In this document: piece after piece, positions 7,011 to 15,630 of the stretch | Numbering within the stretch: position 1 is the first letter of the stretch | Layout: every line of letters starts with the position of its first letter | NCBI GenBank assembly: GCA_015200345.1 | Contig: CP054187.1 | Span: 2,154,470 to 2,218,469 of the forward strand | DNA: 64,000 nucleotides | Origin: Planctomycetia bacterium | GTDB lineage: Bacteria; Planctomycetota; Phycisphaerae; UBA1845; UTPLA1 | Direction of reading: 5' to 3' | Program-made: the position numbers and the translations under genes | The notes under the pieces: model-generated | Databases searched by the model: none | The model's input: only the letters and a program-made list of their open reading frames with translations | Told to the model about the DNA's origin: nothing

Positions 7011-9607
7011 CGCCCGCGCAGGAAATCGCGAAGCTCCGCGACGAGATCAACGAACACGATTACCTCTACTACACCGCCGCCGCGCCGCGCATCAGCGATC
7101 GGGAGTATGACAAGCTGTTCGCGCGGTTGAAGGAACTCGAAGCCGCGCACCCGGAGCTGGTCACGTCCGATTCGCCGACCCAGCGTGTCGGGGAGAAGTT
7201 GCTCGCCGGGTTCAAACACGTCGCGCACGCCGTGCCCATGCTCTCCATCGACAACACCTACAACGAGGCGGAGTTGCGCGAGTTTGACGGCCGCGTCTCG
7301 CGCGGGCTGGACGGCGCGAAATACGAATACCTCGTTGATCCCAAAATCGACGGCGTCTCGGCATCGCTGCGCTACGAGGACGGCGCGCTGGTGCTCGGCG
7401 CGACGCGCGGCGACGGAAGATCCGGCGACGATATCACGGCGAACATCAAGACTATCCGCGCGATCCCGCTTCGCCTGCGCGGCAGGGGCTGGCCGGGCGT
7501 GCTGGAAGTGCGCGGCGAAGTCTATTGGCCGCGCAAAGCGTTTGACGCGTTCAACGCCCAGCGCGTGAAAGACGGCGAGGAACCCTTCGCCAATCCGCGC
7601 AACGCGACGACCGGGGCGCTCAAGTCGCTCGACCCGCGCGAGACCGCCTCGCGCGGGCTGGCGTTCATCGCGCACGGATTCGGCGAGATCGCCGGAGCGA
7701 CGTTCGAGCGGGCGAGCGAGTTGTTCGCGGCCCTCAAACAATGGGGCGTGCCGGTCAGTCCGCATCAGACCCTTTGCAAATCCATCGACGAAGTCGTGCA
7801 ATTCGTGAATGACTGGGAAGCCCGCCGCCACAGTCTCGAATATGAAACCGACGGCCTCGTGATCAAAATCGATCGGCTCGATCAGCGCGACGCTCTCGGC
7901 GCGACCAGCCGCTTCCCGCGCTGGTGCATCGCGTACAAATACGCCGCCGAACAGGCCGAGAGCAGGCTGCTGAATGTCGATTTTCAGGTGGGCAAGCTCG
8001 GCACGATCACGCCGCGGGCCGTCATGGAACCGGTGCAATTGTCCGGCACGACCGTTCGGCACGCGAGCCTGCACAACTTCGATCAGGTCGCGCGGCTCGG
8101 CGCCGATCACGGCGGCCTGCACCTCGGTGATACCGTGCTGGTGGAAAAGGCCGGCGAGATCATCCCGCAGGTGATTCGCATCACGAAGAAAGGCTCGCCG
8201 CGTGGCAGGCTCGTCGAGCCGCCGAGCAAGTGCCCCGTCTGCAAAGGCGATATCGAGAAGGACGAAGGCGGCGTTTACATTCGCTGCATCAACCCGGCGT
8301 GCGACGCACAGATCAAGGAGCGGCTGAAGTTCTTCTGCGGCCGCGATCAGATGGACATCGAAGGGCTGGGCGACATTTGGATAGATCGGTTGGTAGATCT
8401 AGGGCTTATCAAGGACGCGGGTGATCTGTACAAACTAAGTACTCGCCAAGCGGAATTGTCCGAAATCGAAACTGTAAAAGAGTTTGGCGTTACTAAGGCC
8501 CGCGAGTTTATTGACTCGATTAGAGAATCGATCGATCACTCATTGCCTGAACAGTTGAAGCGCCTACGATTGAGACTTCCCACTACTTGCTTGGATCGGT
8601 GTGCCAAGAACTTCGCGAACATCAAGGCCTTCGCCTCAGCAACCGAAGCTGACTTGATAGCACGTTGTGGATTGGAACCATCATTAGCATCTGCCGTGAT
8701 GGCCAAGCTTAATCCACCAATCGGCGATGCGCCGAAAGCACTTGCAAGGCTCGTCGGAACCCAGGGGCTCAGGTTTAAGTGGGCCGGAGAATCGCTTATT
8801 TCAAAGCTTGTAGAGCGCAAATGGGTAAAGGGACTTGCTGATTTCTACTCTCTTGAACAACACATGGAATCCATTGCTCGATTGGAATTCAAGTCAAGGC
8901 TTGGTGCAACGCGTGCGAAGGAAATTATCTTTAACATAGAAGTTAGCAAGAATTGTTCGCTATCAAGACTTATCGTAGCTCTCAATATTCCTCATGTCGG
9001 CGGCTCAACGGCCGAACTCCTCGCGGAACACTTCGGCAGCATGGATGCCCTCGTCGAAGCGGCGACAACAACTCCCTCTCCCTGCAAGGGAGAGGGTCGG
9101 GGTGAGGGTCCGACGCCGAAACGCGCCAAGCGCTCCTCCGGACGAACCGCCGCCCCGTCGCTGTTCGGTGAATCCGCCGACGACGATTCGCAAACCGTTC
9201 CGCCCGTCAAATCAAAACCGCCCGCCGACCCCTTGCAGGAGATCGAGGGCATCGGACCGGAAGTAGCGAGTTCCATTCGCAGGTTCTTCGCCATGCCATC
9301 TGTCCAAGAGATGCTAGACAAGCTGCGCAAAGCTGGCCTTAGGATGAACCAAGAACTCAAACCGGTTCAGGAGCATCAACCGCTTAAAGATAAGTCTGTG
9401 GTAATAACGGGCTCTTTTGAGAACTATTCTCGCAACGACCTTGAAGCTTTGATAAAGCGAAATGGCGGCAAGTGCGTTTCGGCGGTTAGCAAGAAGACCA
9501 GTTTCTTGCTTTGTGGGAATAGCCCCGGGAACAAGCTTGACGTTGCTCGCAGATTGGGAATAGAGGTATTGGATTTGTCGTCATTTCTTGATATGCTTAA
9601 GCGCTGA
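7007..9607 (+). CDS. ligA: NAD-dependent DNA ligase with duplicated HhH region
   Basis: LigA seals nicks in duplex DNA using NAD. The protein has 866 residues, about 200 more than usual. Domains in order: Ia (1-60), adenylation domain with Lys113 in the KxDG motif, OB fold, a four-cysteine zinc finger (C409, C412, C427, C432), then two successive helix-hairpin-helix regions. These are a divergent copy at about 449-567 ('GLGDIWIDRLVDLGL') and a second at about 586-765 ('HVGGSTAELLAEHFGSMDAL', 'EIEGIGPEVASSI'). A BRCT domain follows at about 794-866. A palindromic repeat lies in frame near residues 690-702. Base composition alternates: GC-rich to about 8375, clearly more AT-rich to about 8990, GC-rich to about 9290, then AT-rich to the end. 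Confidence 0.9.
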   Translation: MTPAQEIAKLRDEINEHDYLYYTAAAPRISDREYDKLFARLKELEAAHPELVTSDSPTQRVGEKLLAGFKHVAHAVPMLSIDNTYNEAELREFDGRVSRGLDGAKYEYLVDPKIDGVSASLRYEDGALVLGATRGDGRSGDDITANIKTIRAIPLRLRGRGWPGVLEVRGEVYWPRKAFDAFNAQRVKDGEEPFANPRNATTGALKSLDPRETASRGLAFIAHGFGEIAGATFERASELFAALKQWGVPVSPHQTLCKSIDEVVQFVNDWEARRHSLEYETDGLVIKIDRLDQRDALGATSRFPRWCIAYKYAAEQAESRLLNVDFQVGKLGTITPRAVMEPVQLSGTTVRHASLHNFDQVARLGADHGGLHLGDTVLVEKAGEIIPQVIRITKKGSPRGRLVEPPSKCPVCKGDIEKDEGGVYIRCINPACDAQIKERLKFFCGRDQMDIEGLGDIWIDRLVDLGLIKDAGDLYKLSTRQAELSEIETVKEFGVTKAREFIDSIRESIDHSLPEQLKRLRLRLPTTCLDRCAKNFANIKAFASATEADLIARCGLEPSLASAVMAKLNPPIGDAPKALARLVGTQGLRFKWAGESLISKLVERKWVKGLADFYSLEQHMESIARLEFKSRLGATRAKEIIFNIEVSKNCSLSRLIVALNIPHVGGSTAELLAEHFGSMDALVEAATTTPSPCKGEGRGEGPTPKRAKRSSGRTAAPSLFGESADDDSQTVPPVKSKPPADPLQEIEGIGPEVASSIRRFFAMPSVQEMLDKLRKAGLRMNQELKPVQEHQPLKDKSVVITGSFENYSRNDLEALIKRNGGKCVSAVSKKTSFLLCGNSPGNKLDVARRLGIEVLDLSSFLDMLKR
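9071..9108. repeat. Palindromic repeat inside ligA
   Basis: CCCTCTCCCT-GCA-AGGGAGAGGG (9073-9095) is a near-perfect hairpin followed by a GGGGTGAGGG tail. From memory, this 'ctccctctccc...gggtgaggg' unit is a dispersed intergenic repeat in many GC-rich bacteria. Here it is read in frame as low-complexity residues (PSPCKGEGRGEGP) within the second HhH region of LigA. Confidence 0.7.
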
Positions 9608-9647
9608 ATCTACGTGAAGTCCATTGTTCCATCGGCTGGCGACCTGG

Positions 9648-10601
9648 ATGAGAGTCCTTGCCTTAGACTTTGAGACGGCGAATCGTTTGCGATCCAGCGT
9701 TTGCTCGATCGGGGTTGCGCTTATCGAGGACCAAAAGGTTGCATTTTCGAAAAAATGGCTTGTACGGCCGCGGCCTCTACAATTCGACGCAACTAACATG
9801 CGCGTGCACAGAATTTCGGCTGATCAAGTCAAGGATAAACCCGAATTCGACGAAGTCTGGCAAGAGCTTTTACATACTTTGGGCGACATTCCACTCTTAA
9901 TGGCGCACAATGTGAGCTTTGATATAAACGTGTTGTGCTGCGCGCTTGATCAATATGGCATAACATACCCTCGTTGCGAGTTTATTTGTTCATTGCTCAT
10001 CGCACGAAAGGTTTGGCCGCGCATGAAAAGCTATCGGCTCAGTCACCTCTCAAAATTCCTTGGCATCTCTTTGTGCCACCATGATGCGGAAGCAGACGCT
10101 CTTGCGAGTGCCAACATTGCGATTGCGGCATGTGAAGCGACGGGGGCGGCAACGGTTCGCGAGTTAACTCGAACTCTAAAAATCACCCACGGAAGGCTGT
10201 CTCCCGTTGAATTCACGGTGTGTCGCTCACAATTGGACGATCCACGTATTCCGCGCAAGAAGAATACGAGTTCAAAGCCGATTCCTCGCGATTTCGTGCC
10301 AACGACGAACGAGATTGATCCAAGACATCCGCTTTATGGAAAGACCGTGGTTTTCACCGGAAAACTATTCAGCATGCCACGGAAAGAAGCAATGCAGAAA
10401 GTCTTAGATTGCGGTGGAAATTGCGCGAATTCAGTAACGAAGAAGACGTCGATACTTGTTCTCGGCAACAAGGACTTCACACGACTAGCTGGTTCGACTA
10501 AGAGCGATAAACACCTTAAAGCCGAACAGCTAATCCTCAAGGGAGTGCCTTTGAAAATAATACCCGAGGCAGACTTTCTGAAATTGATTACTAACGCGTA
10601 G
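9648..10601 (+). CDS. DEDDh 3'-5' exonuclease (DnaQ-like) with C-terminal BRCT domain
   Basis: The protein has 317 residues from ATG 9648; a TTG start at 9624 is also possible. The N-terminal exonuclease has motif I 'LALDFETAN', motif II 'LLMAHNVSFDINVL' and motif III 'CHHDAEADALASANI', so the DEDDh residues look intact. The C-terminal 80 residues form a BRCT domain ('GKTVVFTGKLFSMPRKEAM'). The tail resembles that of 'DNA polymerase III epsilon-like' exonuclease-BRCT proteins. Composition is AT-richer than the surroundings, matching the AT-rich end of ligA 40 bases upstream. Both neighbours end in BRCT domains, suggesting a shared repair role and perhaps shared transfer; the latter is inference. 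Confidence 0.85.
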   Translation: MRVLALDFETANRLRSSVCSIGVALIEDQKVAFSKKWLVRPRPLQFDATNMRVHRISADQVKDKPEFDEVWQELLHTLGDIPLLMAHNVSFDINVLCCALDQYGITYPRCEFICSLLIARKVWPRMKSYRLSHLSKFLGISLCHHDAEADALASANIAIAACEATGAATVRELTRTLKITHGRLSPVEFTVCRSQLDDPRIPRKKNTSSKPIPRDFVPTTNEIDPRHPLYGKTVVFTGKLFSMPRKEAMQKVLDCGGNCANSVTKKTSILVLGNKDFTRLAGSTKSDKHLKAEQLILKGVPLKIIPEADFLKLITNA

Positions 10602-10657
10602 TAGCAATCTTAACGGTTAAATAGAGCACACAGCCCAATTGGCCGTATAGAAAACAA

Positions 10658-10681
10658 GCCCGAGCCATTCCGGGCCCGGGC
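10658..10681. terminator. Probable terminator hairpin after the exonuclease gene
   Basis: GCCCG-A-GCC pairs with GGC-C-CGGGC around a six-base loop, between two convergent genes. There is no clear T tract on either side, so an intrinsic, possibly bidirectional terminator is only probable. Confidence 0.45.
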
Positions 10682-10727
10682 CTCCTTGGACACATAGTCA
10701 AATCCGCTTCGCGCCGGTCGCGATGGA

Positions 10728-11033
10728 TCACTTCACATCCACATATCGCGCCACGCTCTTCAGATCCCCGATGACATCCGTCGTCGCCAGAATCTTGCAC
10801 GCGTCACCCGTCTTCGGCTGGATCAATCGCGGCGCCTTCGGGCGAACCTCCCACAGACGGCCGCCGCGGCGGCGCTCATCCAGGCCGTCGGCCAGCAGCT
10901 TCTTTCGCTTGCGGCGCAGGGGCTTGTTCGCCGCGTCTTTCGCAAACAGGCGCGACAGCGTCTTGGCTGCCTTCTCGCTGACGACGCTGCGCTTCACCGT
11001 CACACTGACCATGCTGCCGGGCGTGATGTCCAT
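10728..11033 (-). CDS. Small basic conserved-looking protein, function unknown
   Basis: This 101-residue protein begins MDITPGSMVSVTV at ATG 11033. An AAGGAGA ribosome-binding site lies about ten bases upstream, which decides this start over an upstream TTG. The protein is rich in Lys/Arg in the middle ('NKPLRRKRKKLLADG') and ends in 'ARYVDVK'. The basic patch suggests nucleic-acid binding. I do not recognise the family by name, though the good ribosome-binding site and codon bias support a real gene. Confidence 0.6.
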   Translation of the reverse strand: MDITPGSMVSVTVKRSVVSEKAAKTLSRLFAKDAANKPLRRKRKKLLADGLDERRRGGRLWEVRPKAPRLIQPKTGDACKILATTDVIGDLKSVARYVDVK

Positions 11034-11456
11034 CGGGTCCGTCTCCTTCAAAACCGGTCGAAAATCGAGCCGCGTATTGTACCCCCCTCCCCGCGTGCGT
11101 CAATGCCGGCGGCGACCTCGAAAAAGCAGGGCGTCACGCCCTCCTTCCCACCTCAACCGTCGCTGCCAATTTGACGAAACACCGGGAGCGCCGCAGGCGA
11201 TCGGTTGAGGCCCGCAATCATGGCAGGGCAGCGGATCTCGATTCAAATCCGATCTGCCGCGCGACGAGGCAGCCGGCTCACCGGGCGGCGCGGCAAGCCC
11301 GTTTCGGAACTCGATTTCGGATTTTCGACCTTGCGCGTCATATTACGTCTCGAGAAAGGCACTAGCGGGAAAATATCTGTCAATATTCTTCTTGTCCCCC
11401 CCCATTGCGGTGTATATTTATCGGGAGCGGGGGACGAACACAGGAGGCGCGCATCC
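11034..11456. other. Divergent intergenic region with probable promoters
   Basis: About 420 bases separate two divergent genes. Near the right end, TATATTTAT at about 11412-11420 precedes a CAGGAGG ribosome-binding site (11441-11447), consistent with a promoter for the lipoprotein-like gene downstream. No RNA gene is evident. A T-loop-like GATTCAAATCC at about 11248 has no tRNA cloverleaf around it. Confidence 0.35.
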
Positions 11457-12233
11457 ATGACAACAAATGGATATCTCCCGAATCAGGCTTCACTGAACCA
11501 CTCGCAACAGGCTGGCCGTTTCACGGAGCCGCGGCCGGGCAGCCGTCGAAGCGCTGTACGGCTCATGGTGGTGCTTGGTGTGCTGATCGCCGGATTGCGA
11601 TGGATGTCGAGTGAGCCGGCCGCACAGGCCACGGCTAGTGCCTTGTTAACGACACCGCCCACCGAGCAGGAATTGTTCGGTGAAGCGTTAAGTCCGTATT
11701 CCGGCATGGGCGCAGTATGGATTCGGCCCGACGGCATGGTCTTTGTCGAAACCGAGGACGGCGGCGGCACGGCGTATTCGGTTCAAACCGCATCGCTTTG
11801 CCTGGTTCAGGTCAACGGCGAACGAGTCGAGTTTCGTCACGCGTCGCAGAGCGGCGACCCGGGCGTCGAACTCCTTCATGCGTTCGCGTCCCCCCCGCCC
11901 TCCCGGGAGCAAGGCCGCTCGTGCAGCGCAATCTATCGCCACGTCGGCGATCTCTCAATCGACTACGACGAACTGACAGGTGTCCTGATGATCGAGGTCA
12001 TTGGCGGCAAGGAAATCTTTGAAGCGCAATTCGATCTCTCGCGGATGTCGCAGCCATCGCGTCAGTCCGGCAGCAGTTGCGAGTGCAGTTATTACGGCCC
12101 GCCCGGGGGAAGCTGCTCGGCCAGCAAGACCTGCCCCGAGGGCCAGGAATGCTCCTGCAAGTGCGACCAGCTTGGCTGCAAGTGCGGCGCGTGCAAGCGA
12201 GCCCGCGGCGCGGAAGTGGCCGTCCTCTACTGA
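11457..12233 (+). CDS. Membrane-anchored protein with cysteine-rich C-terminus, unknown function
   Basis: The protein has 258 residues from ATG 11457, ten bases after a CAGGAGG site. A hydrophobic segment at about residues 37-52 ('LMVVLGVLIAGLRWM') probably acts as an uncleaved anchor or signal. The exported middle part has no motif I can name. The last 55 residues hold ten or more cysteines in a pattern like 'CECSYYGPPGGSCSASKTC', suggesting a disulfide-bonded knot or metal-binding knob. It is followed by the convergent DedA gene. Confidence 0.65.
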   Translation: MTTNGYLPNQASLNHSQQAGRFTEPRPGSRRSAVRLMVVLGVLIAGLRWMSSEPAAQATASALLTTPPTEQELFGEALSPYSGMGAVWIRPDGMVFVETEDGGGTAYSVQTASLCLVQVNGERVEFRHASQSGDPGVELLHAFASPPPSREQGRSCSAIYRHVGDLSIDYDELTGVLMIEVIGGKEIFEAQFDLSRMSQPSRQSGSSCECSYYGPPGGSCSASKTCPEGQECSCKCDQLGCKCGACKRARGAEVAVLY

Positions 12234-12276
12234 TAATTTCAGATAGGCGTTCGCGGCGGTCGCTTGGCGGCCCGTG

Positions 12277-13014
12277 TTACGGTCCCCGCGTCTGCCCGGC
12301 CGGCTGGGCCGCGGGTTGGCTGGTCAATTTGCCCGGTTCGAGAGGCGGGACCAGCGGTGCGGAGGCGATCTTGCCCACCTCGTCAGGACCTTCGACTGTC
12401 CGCTCCCCGGTGCCGTTTCGCTTGCGCAGATTGTGAAAATACTCCCACAGGCCCCAGACGATCAGCGCGACCACCAGCAGCCCGACGATGCAGTACGTTG
12501 CAGTGCGGGCGCTGCCCAATATCTGCTCGATGTGGCTGCTGAAGCGCCAGCCGGCCCAGACCCATACCGGCACCGAGATCAGCGCCGCGAATCCGTCGAT
12601 CAGAAAAAACTTCCAGAACGGCACACCAAAGACGCCGGCCGAGATGAACATCGGCGAGCGCAGGCCGGGCATGAACCGCGCCGCGAAGAGGATCTTCGAC
12701 CCGTGCGCCGCGTACTTCTGCCGCGCCTTCTCCAGCAGCCACGGCTTTGCGAAGCGCCGCACCCACTTGTGCTCGACGATGTGTACGCCGTACTTACGGC
12801 CGAGGCGGAACATCAACGAATCGCCGACCATCACGCCCGCCAGGCCGGTGAGCATCATCAGATACAGATTTGCCCTGCCGGTGTGCACCAGCCAGCCGGC
12901 CGCGACCAGCGGGATGTCCTCCGGCAGCGGAATGCCCAAGCCTGCCGCCAGCAGCACGGCGAACAGGCCGACGTAGCTGAATTTAGCCAGTAGTGTAAAA
13001 AAAACGGAGTCCAC
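12277..13014 (-). CDS. DedA-family inner-membrane protein
   Basis: A 245-residue membrane protein of the DedA/SNARE-associated (VTT) family, some members of which flip lipids such as undecaprenyl phosphate or phosphatidylethanolamine. Visible family features are 'GLGIPLPEDIPLVAAGWL' in the first re-entrant region, 'GDSLMFRLGRKYG', and the conserved 'ARFMPGLRSPMFISAG' with the F/R..G.R pattern. A last transmembrane helix lies at about 180-205. The C-terminal 40 residues are proline-rich and poorly conserved. It is on the same strand as the two genes upstream, 15 bases apart, so it may be read in one unit with parB. Confidence 0.85.
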   Translation of the reverse strand: MDSVFFTLLAKFSYVGLFAVLLAAGLGIPLPEDIPLVAAGWLVHTGRANLYLMMLTGLAGVMVGDSLMFRLGRKYGVHIVEHKWVRRFAKPWLLEKARQKYAAHGSKILFAARFMPGLRSPMFISAGVFGVPFWKFFLIDGFAALISVPVWVWAGWRFSSHIEQILGSARTATYCIVGLLVVALIVWGLWEYFHNLRKRNGTGERTVEGPDEVGKIASAPLVPPLEPGKLTSQPAAQPAGQTRGP

Positions 13015-13029
13015 CCGCCGCTCCCGCGA

Positions 13030-13908
13030 TCAATCGCCTGCATCGCCCGGCCTTCGCGCCTCGCTCGCGAGATGGGCCTGATTGTCATCCCCCACACCCT
13101 GCGGCGCCGGCACACGCACGGACAGGATCGGCTCCGGCATCACCCGCGCACGTGCGACCGCCTCGCGCACCCCCGCATCGGTGTCCGCACCGAGCAGCGT
13201 CAGCCACGACTCCCGATATGGCCCGCCCACCTCGTTCACGTACTTCACCAGCCACAGGCGGCGATCCACTGTCATGGATTCCAGCCGTTTCTCAATCTCT
13301 GCACGACCCGCCGCCCCGAGCCGAAACAGCCCCGCGCACGCCGAATCCACCCCCGCCGGAACCGTCTCGCCCGACGCCGCGCCGGCCAGAACTTGCCCCA
13401 GCAATTCCGCCGCACGCTCGGCCGGCTGCACCTTCGCCAGCGCATCGACCGCCGCCCCCGCCACCACCTCCCGCCGATCCCCACGCAATTCAAACAACGC
13501 CGTCTCAATCTCGCGCCGATCCACAAACGCCTCGCACAGCCGAATCACCGCGCAAAGCTGATCTTCCGACCGCGACGCTCGCAAGGCACGCCGAATCTCC
13601 GGCAGCACGTATTCCGCCACCTTCGGCTTCCCGCGCAATTGAGCCGCCCGATCGGCCAGCTCCGCGTCTGTCCGATTCTCCAGCGAGGCAATGAACCCCT
13701 GCACGCGCGTGCGCAGCTCACGCCGCTCCTGAATCCGGAACCACAAAAACGCCGCCGATCCGACGATCGACACCGTCAGCACGCAGGCCGACACGGCGAC
13801 CAGAACTCGACCCCAGAAGCCCGCGGCGTGTTCGGGTGATTCCATGGGCAGGCCCCCGCCCACCGGCGCGCTTATTTTAGATGTTTGACTATATGTCGCG
13901 TCGCTCAT
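13030..13908 (-). CDS. Single-pass membrane protein with helical (HEAT-like) domain
   Basis: The protein has 292 residues starting at ATG 13908, chosen because it avoids overlap with the parB stop. A transmembrane helix at about residues 38-58 ('VLVAVSACVLTVSIVGSAAFLWF') is followed by an Ala/Arg/Glu-rich domain of repeated helix pairs, e.g. 'YVLPEIRRALRAS', 'VAGAAVDALAKV', 'VREAVARARVMPEP'. This resembles HEAT/armadillo repeats. No catalytic motif is seen. It follows parB by 13 bases and is probably co-transcribed, so a role near chromosome segregation is possible but unproven. Confidence 0.6.
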   Translation of the reverse strand: MSDATYSQTSKISAPVGGGLPMESPEHAAGFWGRVLVAVSACVLTVSIVGSAAFLWFRIQERRELRTRVQGFIASLENRTDAELADRAAQLRGKPKVAEYVLPEIRRALRASRSEDQLCAVIRLCEAFVDRREIETALFELRGDRREVVAGAAVDALAKVQPAERAAELLGQVLAGAASGETVPAGVDSACAGLFRLGAAGRAEIEKRLESMTVDRRLWLVKYVNEVGGPYRESWLTLLGADTDAGVREAVARARVMPEPILSVRVPAPQGVGDDNQAHLASEARRPGDAGD

Positions 13909-13921
13909 GCTCGTGCCGATC

Positions 13922-14878
13922 CTACGCCGGCTCACTCGACAGCCCCAGCCGTTGCGTGATGCGCTCGAAATCGTCCAGACTGTAGTACTCTATCACCAGC
14001 CTGCCCGTGTGCCGACGCCGCCCCTCGCGCACGTCCACCCGCGTGCCCAGAACCTCCGTCAACCGCCTCGCCACATCCGCCACCGCCGGACGAACCGGCT
14101 CCTGCTCCCTCCTGCCCCCCTGTTTGGCTGCCTCGGTCAGCCGCCGAACCTCCGATTCCACCCGGCGCACCGACCAGCCCTCCTTCGCAATCCGCTCGGC
14201 CAGTTCGACCTGCTTCCGCGCATCCGACAGGCCCAGCAAGGCGCGGGCATGGCCCATATTTAGACTATTGTCTTCTATCCGCTCCAGGACAGCCGGCGCC
14301 AGCGACAGCAGGCGCAGGTAGTTTGTGACCGTTGCCCGGTCCTCCCCCATTTTTTCAGCAATTTGCTCATGAGTCAGGCCGTTGCGATCAGCCAGCGCCT
14401 TGTAAGCCCGTGCCCGTTCAACCGCGCCGAGATCGGCACGCTGGATATTCTCGATCAGCGCTAACTCGAGCATTTCGGCATCGCCGACAGCTCGAATCAG
14501 GGCCGGCATCTCTTTCAGCCCAGCCTTGCGAGCCGCTCGCAGGCGTCGCTCCCCCGCCACAAGCTCGAAACCGCTGCCACTGCGCCGCACCACGATCGGC
14601 TGTAATGCCCCGCGATCTTTTAGCGACCTGGCAAGGCTTTCGATGGACGCCTCGTCGAAGTTCTTTCTCGGCTGGGCGGGGTTGGTTCGAATGGAATCAA
14701 CCGCCACCATTTGGAGTAGTGGACCAACCTTCGCCGCTGTACCAGCGGGCTGTACTGGTTCCGGCAATTCAGTTGGCGTTTCGATCCCGACGGGTGCCTG
14801 CGGGATGTTATCGCGCTGGATGTCGGTTGAAATGAGCGAGGAAAGCCCCCTACCGAGTCGCTTGGGTTGCGCCGACAT
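13922..14878 (-). CDS. parB: Chromosome-partitioning protein ParB/Spo0J
   Basis: ParB binds parS, hydrolyses CTP and slides on origin-proximal DNA. The 318-residue protein starts at ATG 14878, behind an excellent AAGGAGG site about ten bases upstream; the frame extends further upstream without support. The N-terminus has the ParA-activating type of sequence 'KRLGRGLSSLI'. The CTP-binding core has 'NPAQPRKNFD', 'LQPIVVRR' and the 'GERRLRAARKAGL' box. The HTH is around 'LTHEQIAEKMGEDRATVTNYL'. A C-terminal dimerisation domain follows. Two parS sites lie directly upstream. No parA is present in the window, which is unusual because parA normally precedes parB. Confidence 0.93.
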   Translation of the reverse strand: MSAQPKRLGRGLSSLISTDIQRDNIPQAPVGIETPTELPEPVQPAGTAAKVGPLLQMVAVDSIRTNPAQPRKNFDEASIESLARSLKDRGALQPIVVRRSGSGFELVAGERRLRAARKAGLKEMPALIRAVGDAEMLELALIENIQRADLGAVERARAYKALADRNGLTHEQIAEKMGEDRATVTNYLRLLSLAPAVLERIEDNSLNMGHARALLGLSDARKQVELAERIAKEGWSVRRVESEVRRLTEAAKQGGRREQEPVRPAVADVARRLTEVLGTRVDVREGRRRHTGRLVIEYYSLDDFERITQRLGLSSEPA

Positions 14879-14974
14879 TTTGGATTCGCCTCCTTGCGAG
14901 AAGTTCGATTGTTTTGAGATTTCCATCCGATTGCGGCGGGATCGTAGCTGATCTATGTACCAAACGCAATCTCA

Positions 14975-14990
14975 TGTTTCACGTGAAACC
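14975..14990. promoter_or_regulatory. parS site 1
   Basis: TGTTTCACGTGAAACC matches the near-universal parS palindrome TGTTNCACGTGAAACA at 15 of 16 positions. It lies 97 bases upstream of the parB start, in the intergenic region. Confidence 0.9.
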
Positions 14991-15021
14991 TCGTAAAGAT
15001 CGTATAGTATAGTTAAACCTA

Positions 15022-15037
15022 CGTTCCACGTGAAACA
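15022..15037. promoter_or_regulatory. parS site 2
   Basis: CGTTCCACGTGAAACA matches the parS consensus at 15 of 16 positions if the variable fifth base is allowed. It is 47 bases from the first site, start to start. Between the two lies the AT-rich TATAGTATAGTT, which on the minus strand offers TATACT as a -10 element for parB. ParB bound at parS could therefore regulate its own gene. Confidence 0.85.
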
Positions 15038-15149
15038 TTAATCGGATATTTTAAGTCCGACATGTGGTAATGGTGAGGGCTCTCCGATACCGATAACCAA
15101 TTGAGACCATCATGGCCCATTGTGGTAACAGGTTACCAGGAACATCGTT

Positions 15150-15404
15150 ATGCGAGCCAGGCTGACGCTGCCGACAATCATTGCATCCTTATTGCTGGCA
15201 ACATCTTGCAGCGAGCAAGTATCCCAGAAGAGAATCCAGCGCCGGTGGGAATCCGTTGGCACCACCATCGCGGGCATCGAAAAACGCGAGCGGCAATCGC
15301 CGAAGCGAATTGATGAGGCCGCTCAAACGCTTAATCACTGGCTCGAGCAGGAGAGCGAGCGGTTCAACGAACGCGTTAAGATCATTGGCGACTATGCTTG
15401 GTAG
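15150..15404 (+). CDS. Small putative lipoprotein
   Basis: An 84-residue protein beginning MRARLTLPTIIASLLLATSC. The short positively charged start, hydrophobic stretch and Cys20 resemble a lipoprotein signal. The mature part is highly charged and probably helical ('EKRERQSPKRIDEAAQTLN'). No family is recognised. It is the first gene on the plus strand after the parS region and may share the divergent promoter zone with parB. Confidence 0.5.
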   Translation: MRARLTLPTIIASLLLATSCSEQVSQKRIQRRWESVGTTIAGIEKRERQSPKRIDEAAQTLNHWLEQESERFNERVKIIGDYAW

Positions 15405-15630
15405 GGCGGCAGGGCGTCTGTCTATGCTCCGGCTGTGTTGCACAGCCGTCGCCGAGCACGTGGACATGCCGCTTGCTGTTGGATCGCGCACGAATCCATC
15501 GCGAGGACGAGCCGCCTCGCGGATTTGAATTCCGGGGCAACGCAATCGTGCGGCAGGGCGGCGGGGTGATTCGACAACCAGGGCCGCGACGGCGCCGAAT
15601 CGTTACATTTGACTATTTTTAGGGGCGATC

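Noticed and set aside
11236-11270. T-loop-like GATTCAAATCC
   Set aside because: The flanks do not form a tRNA cloverleaf.
15398-15622. 74-codon plus-strand frame between two small genes
   Set aside because: It overlaps the preceding gene's end and has no ribosome-binding site or family pattern; too weak to call.
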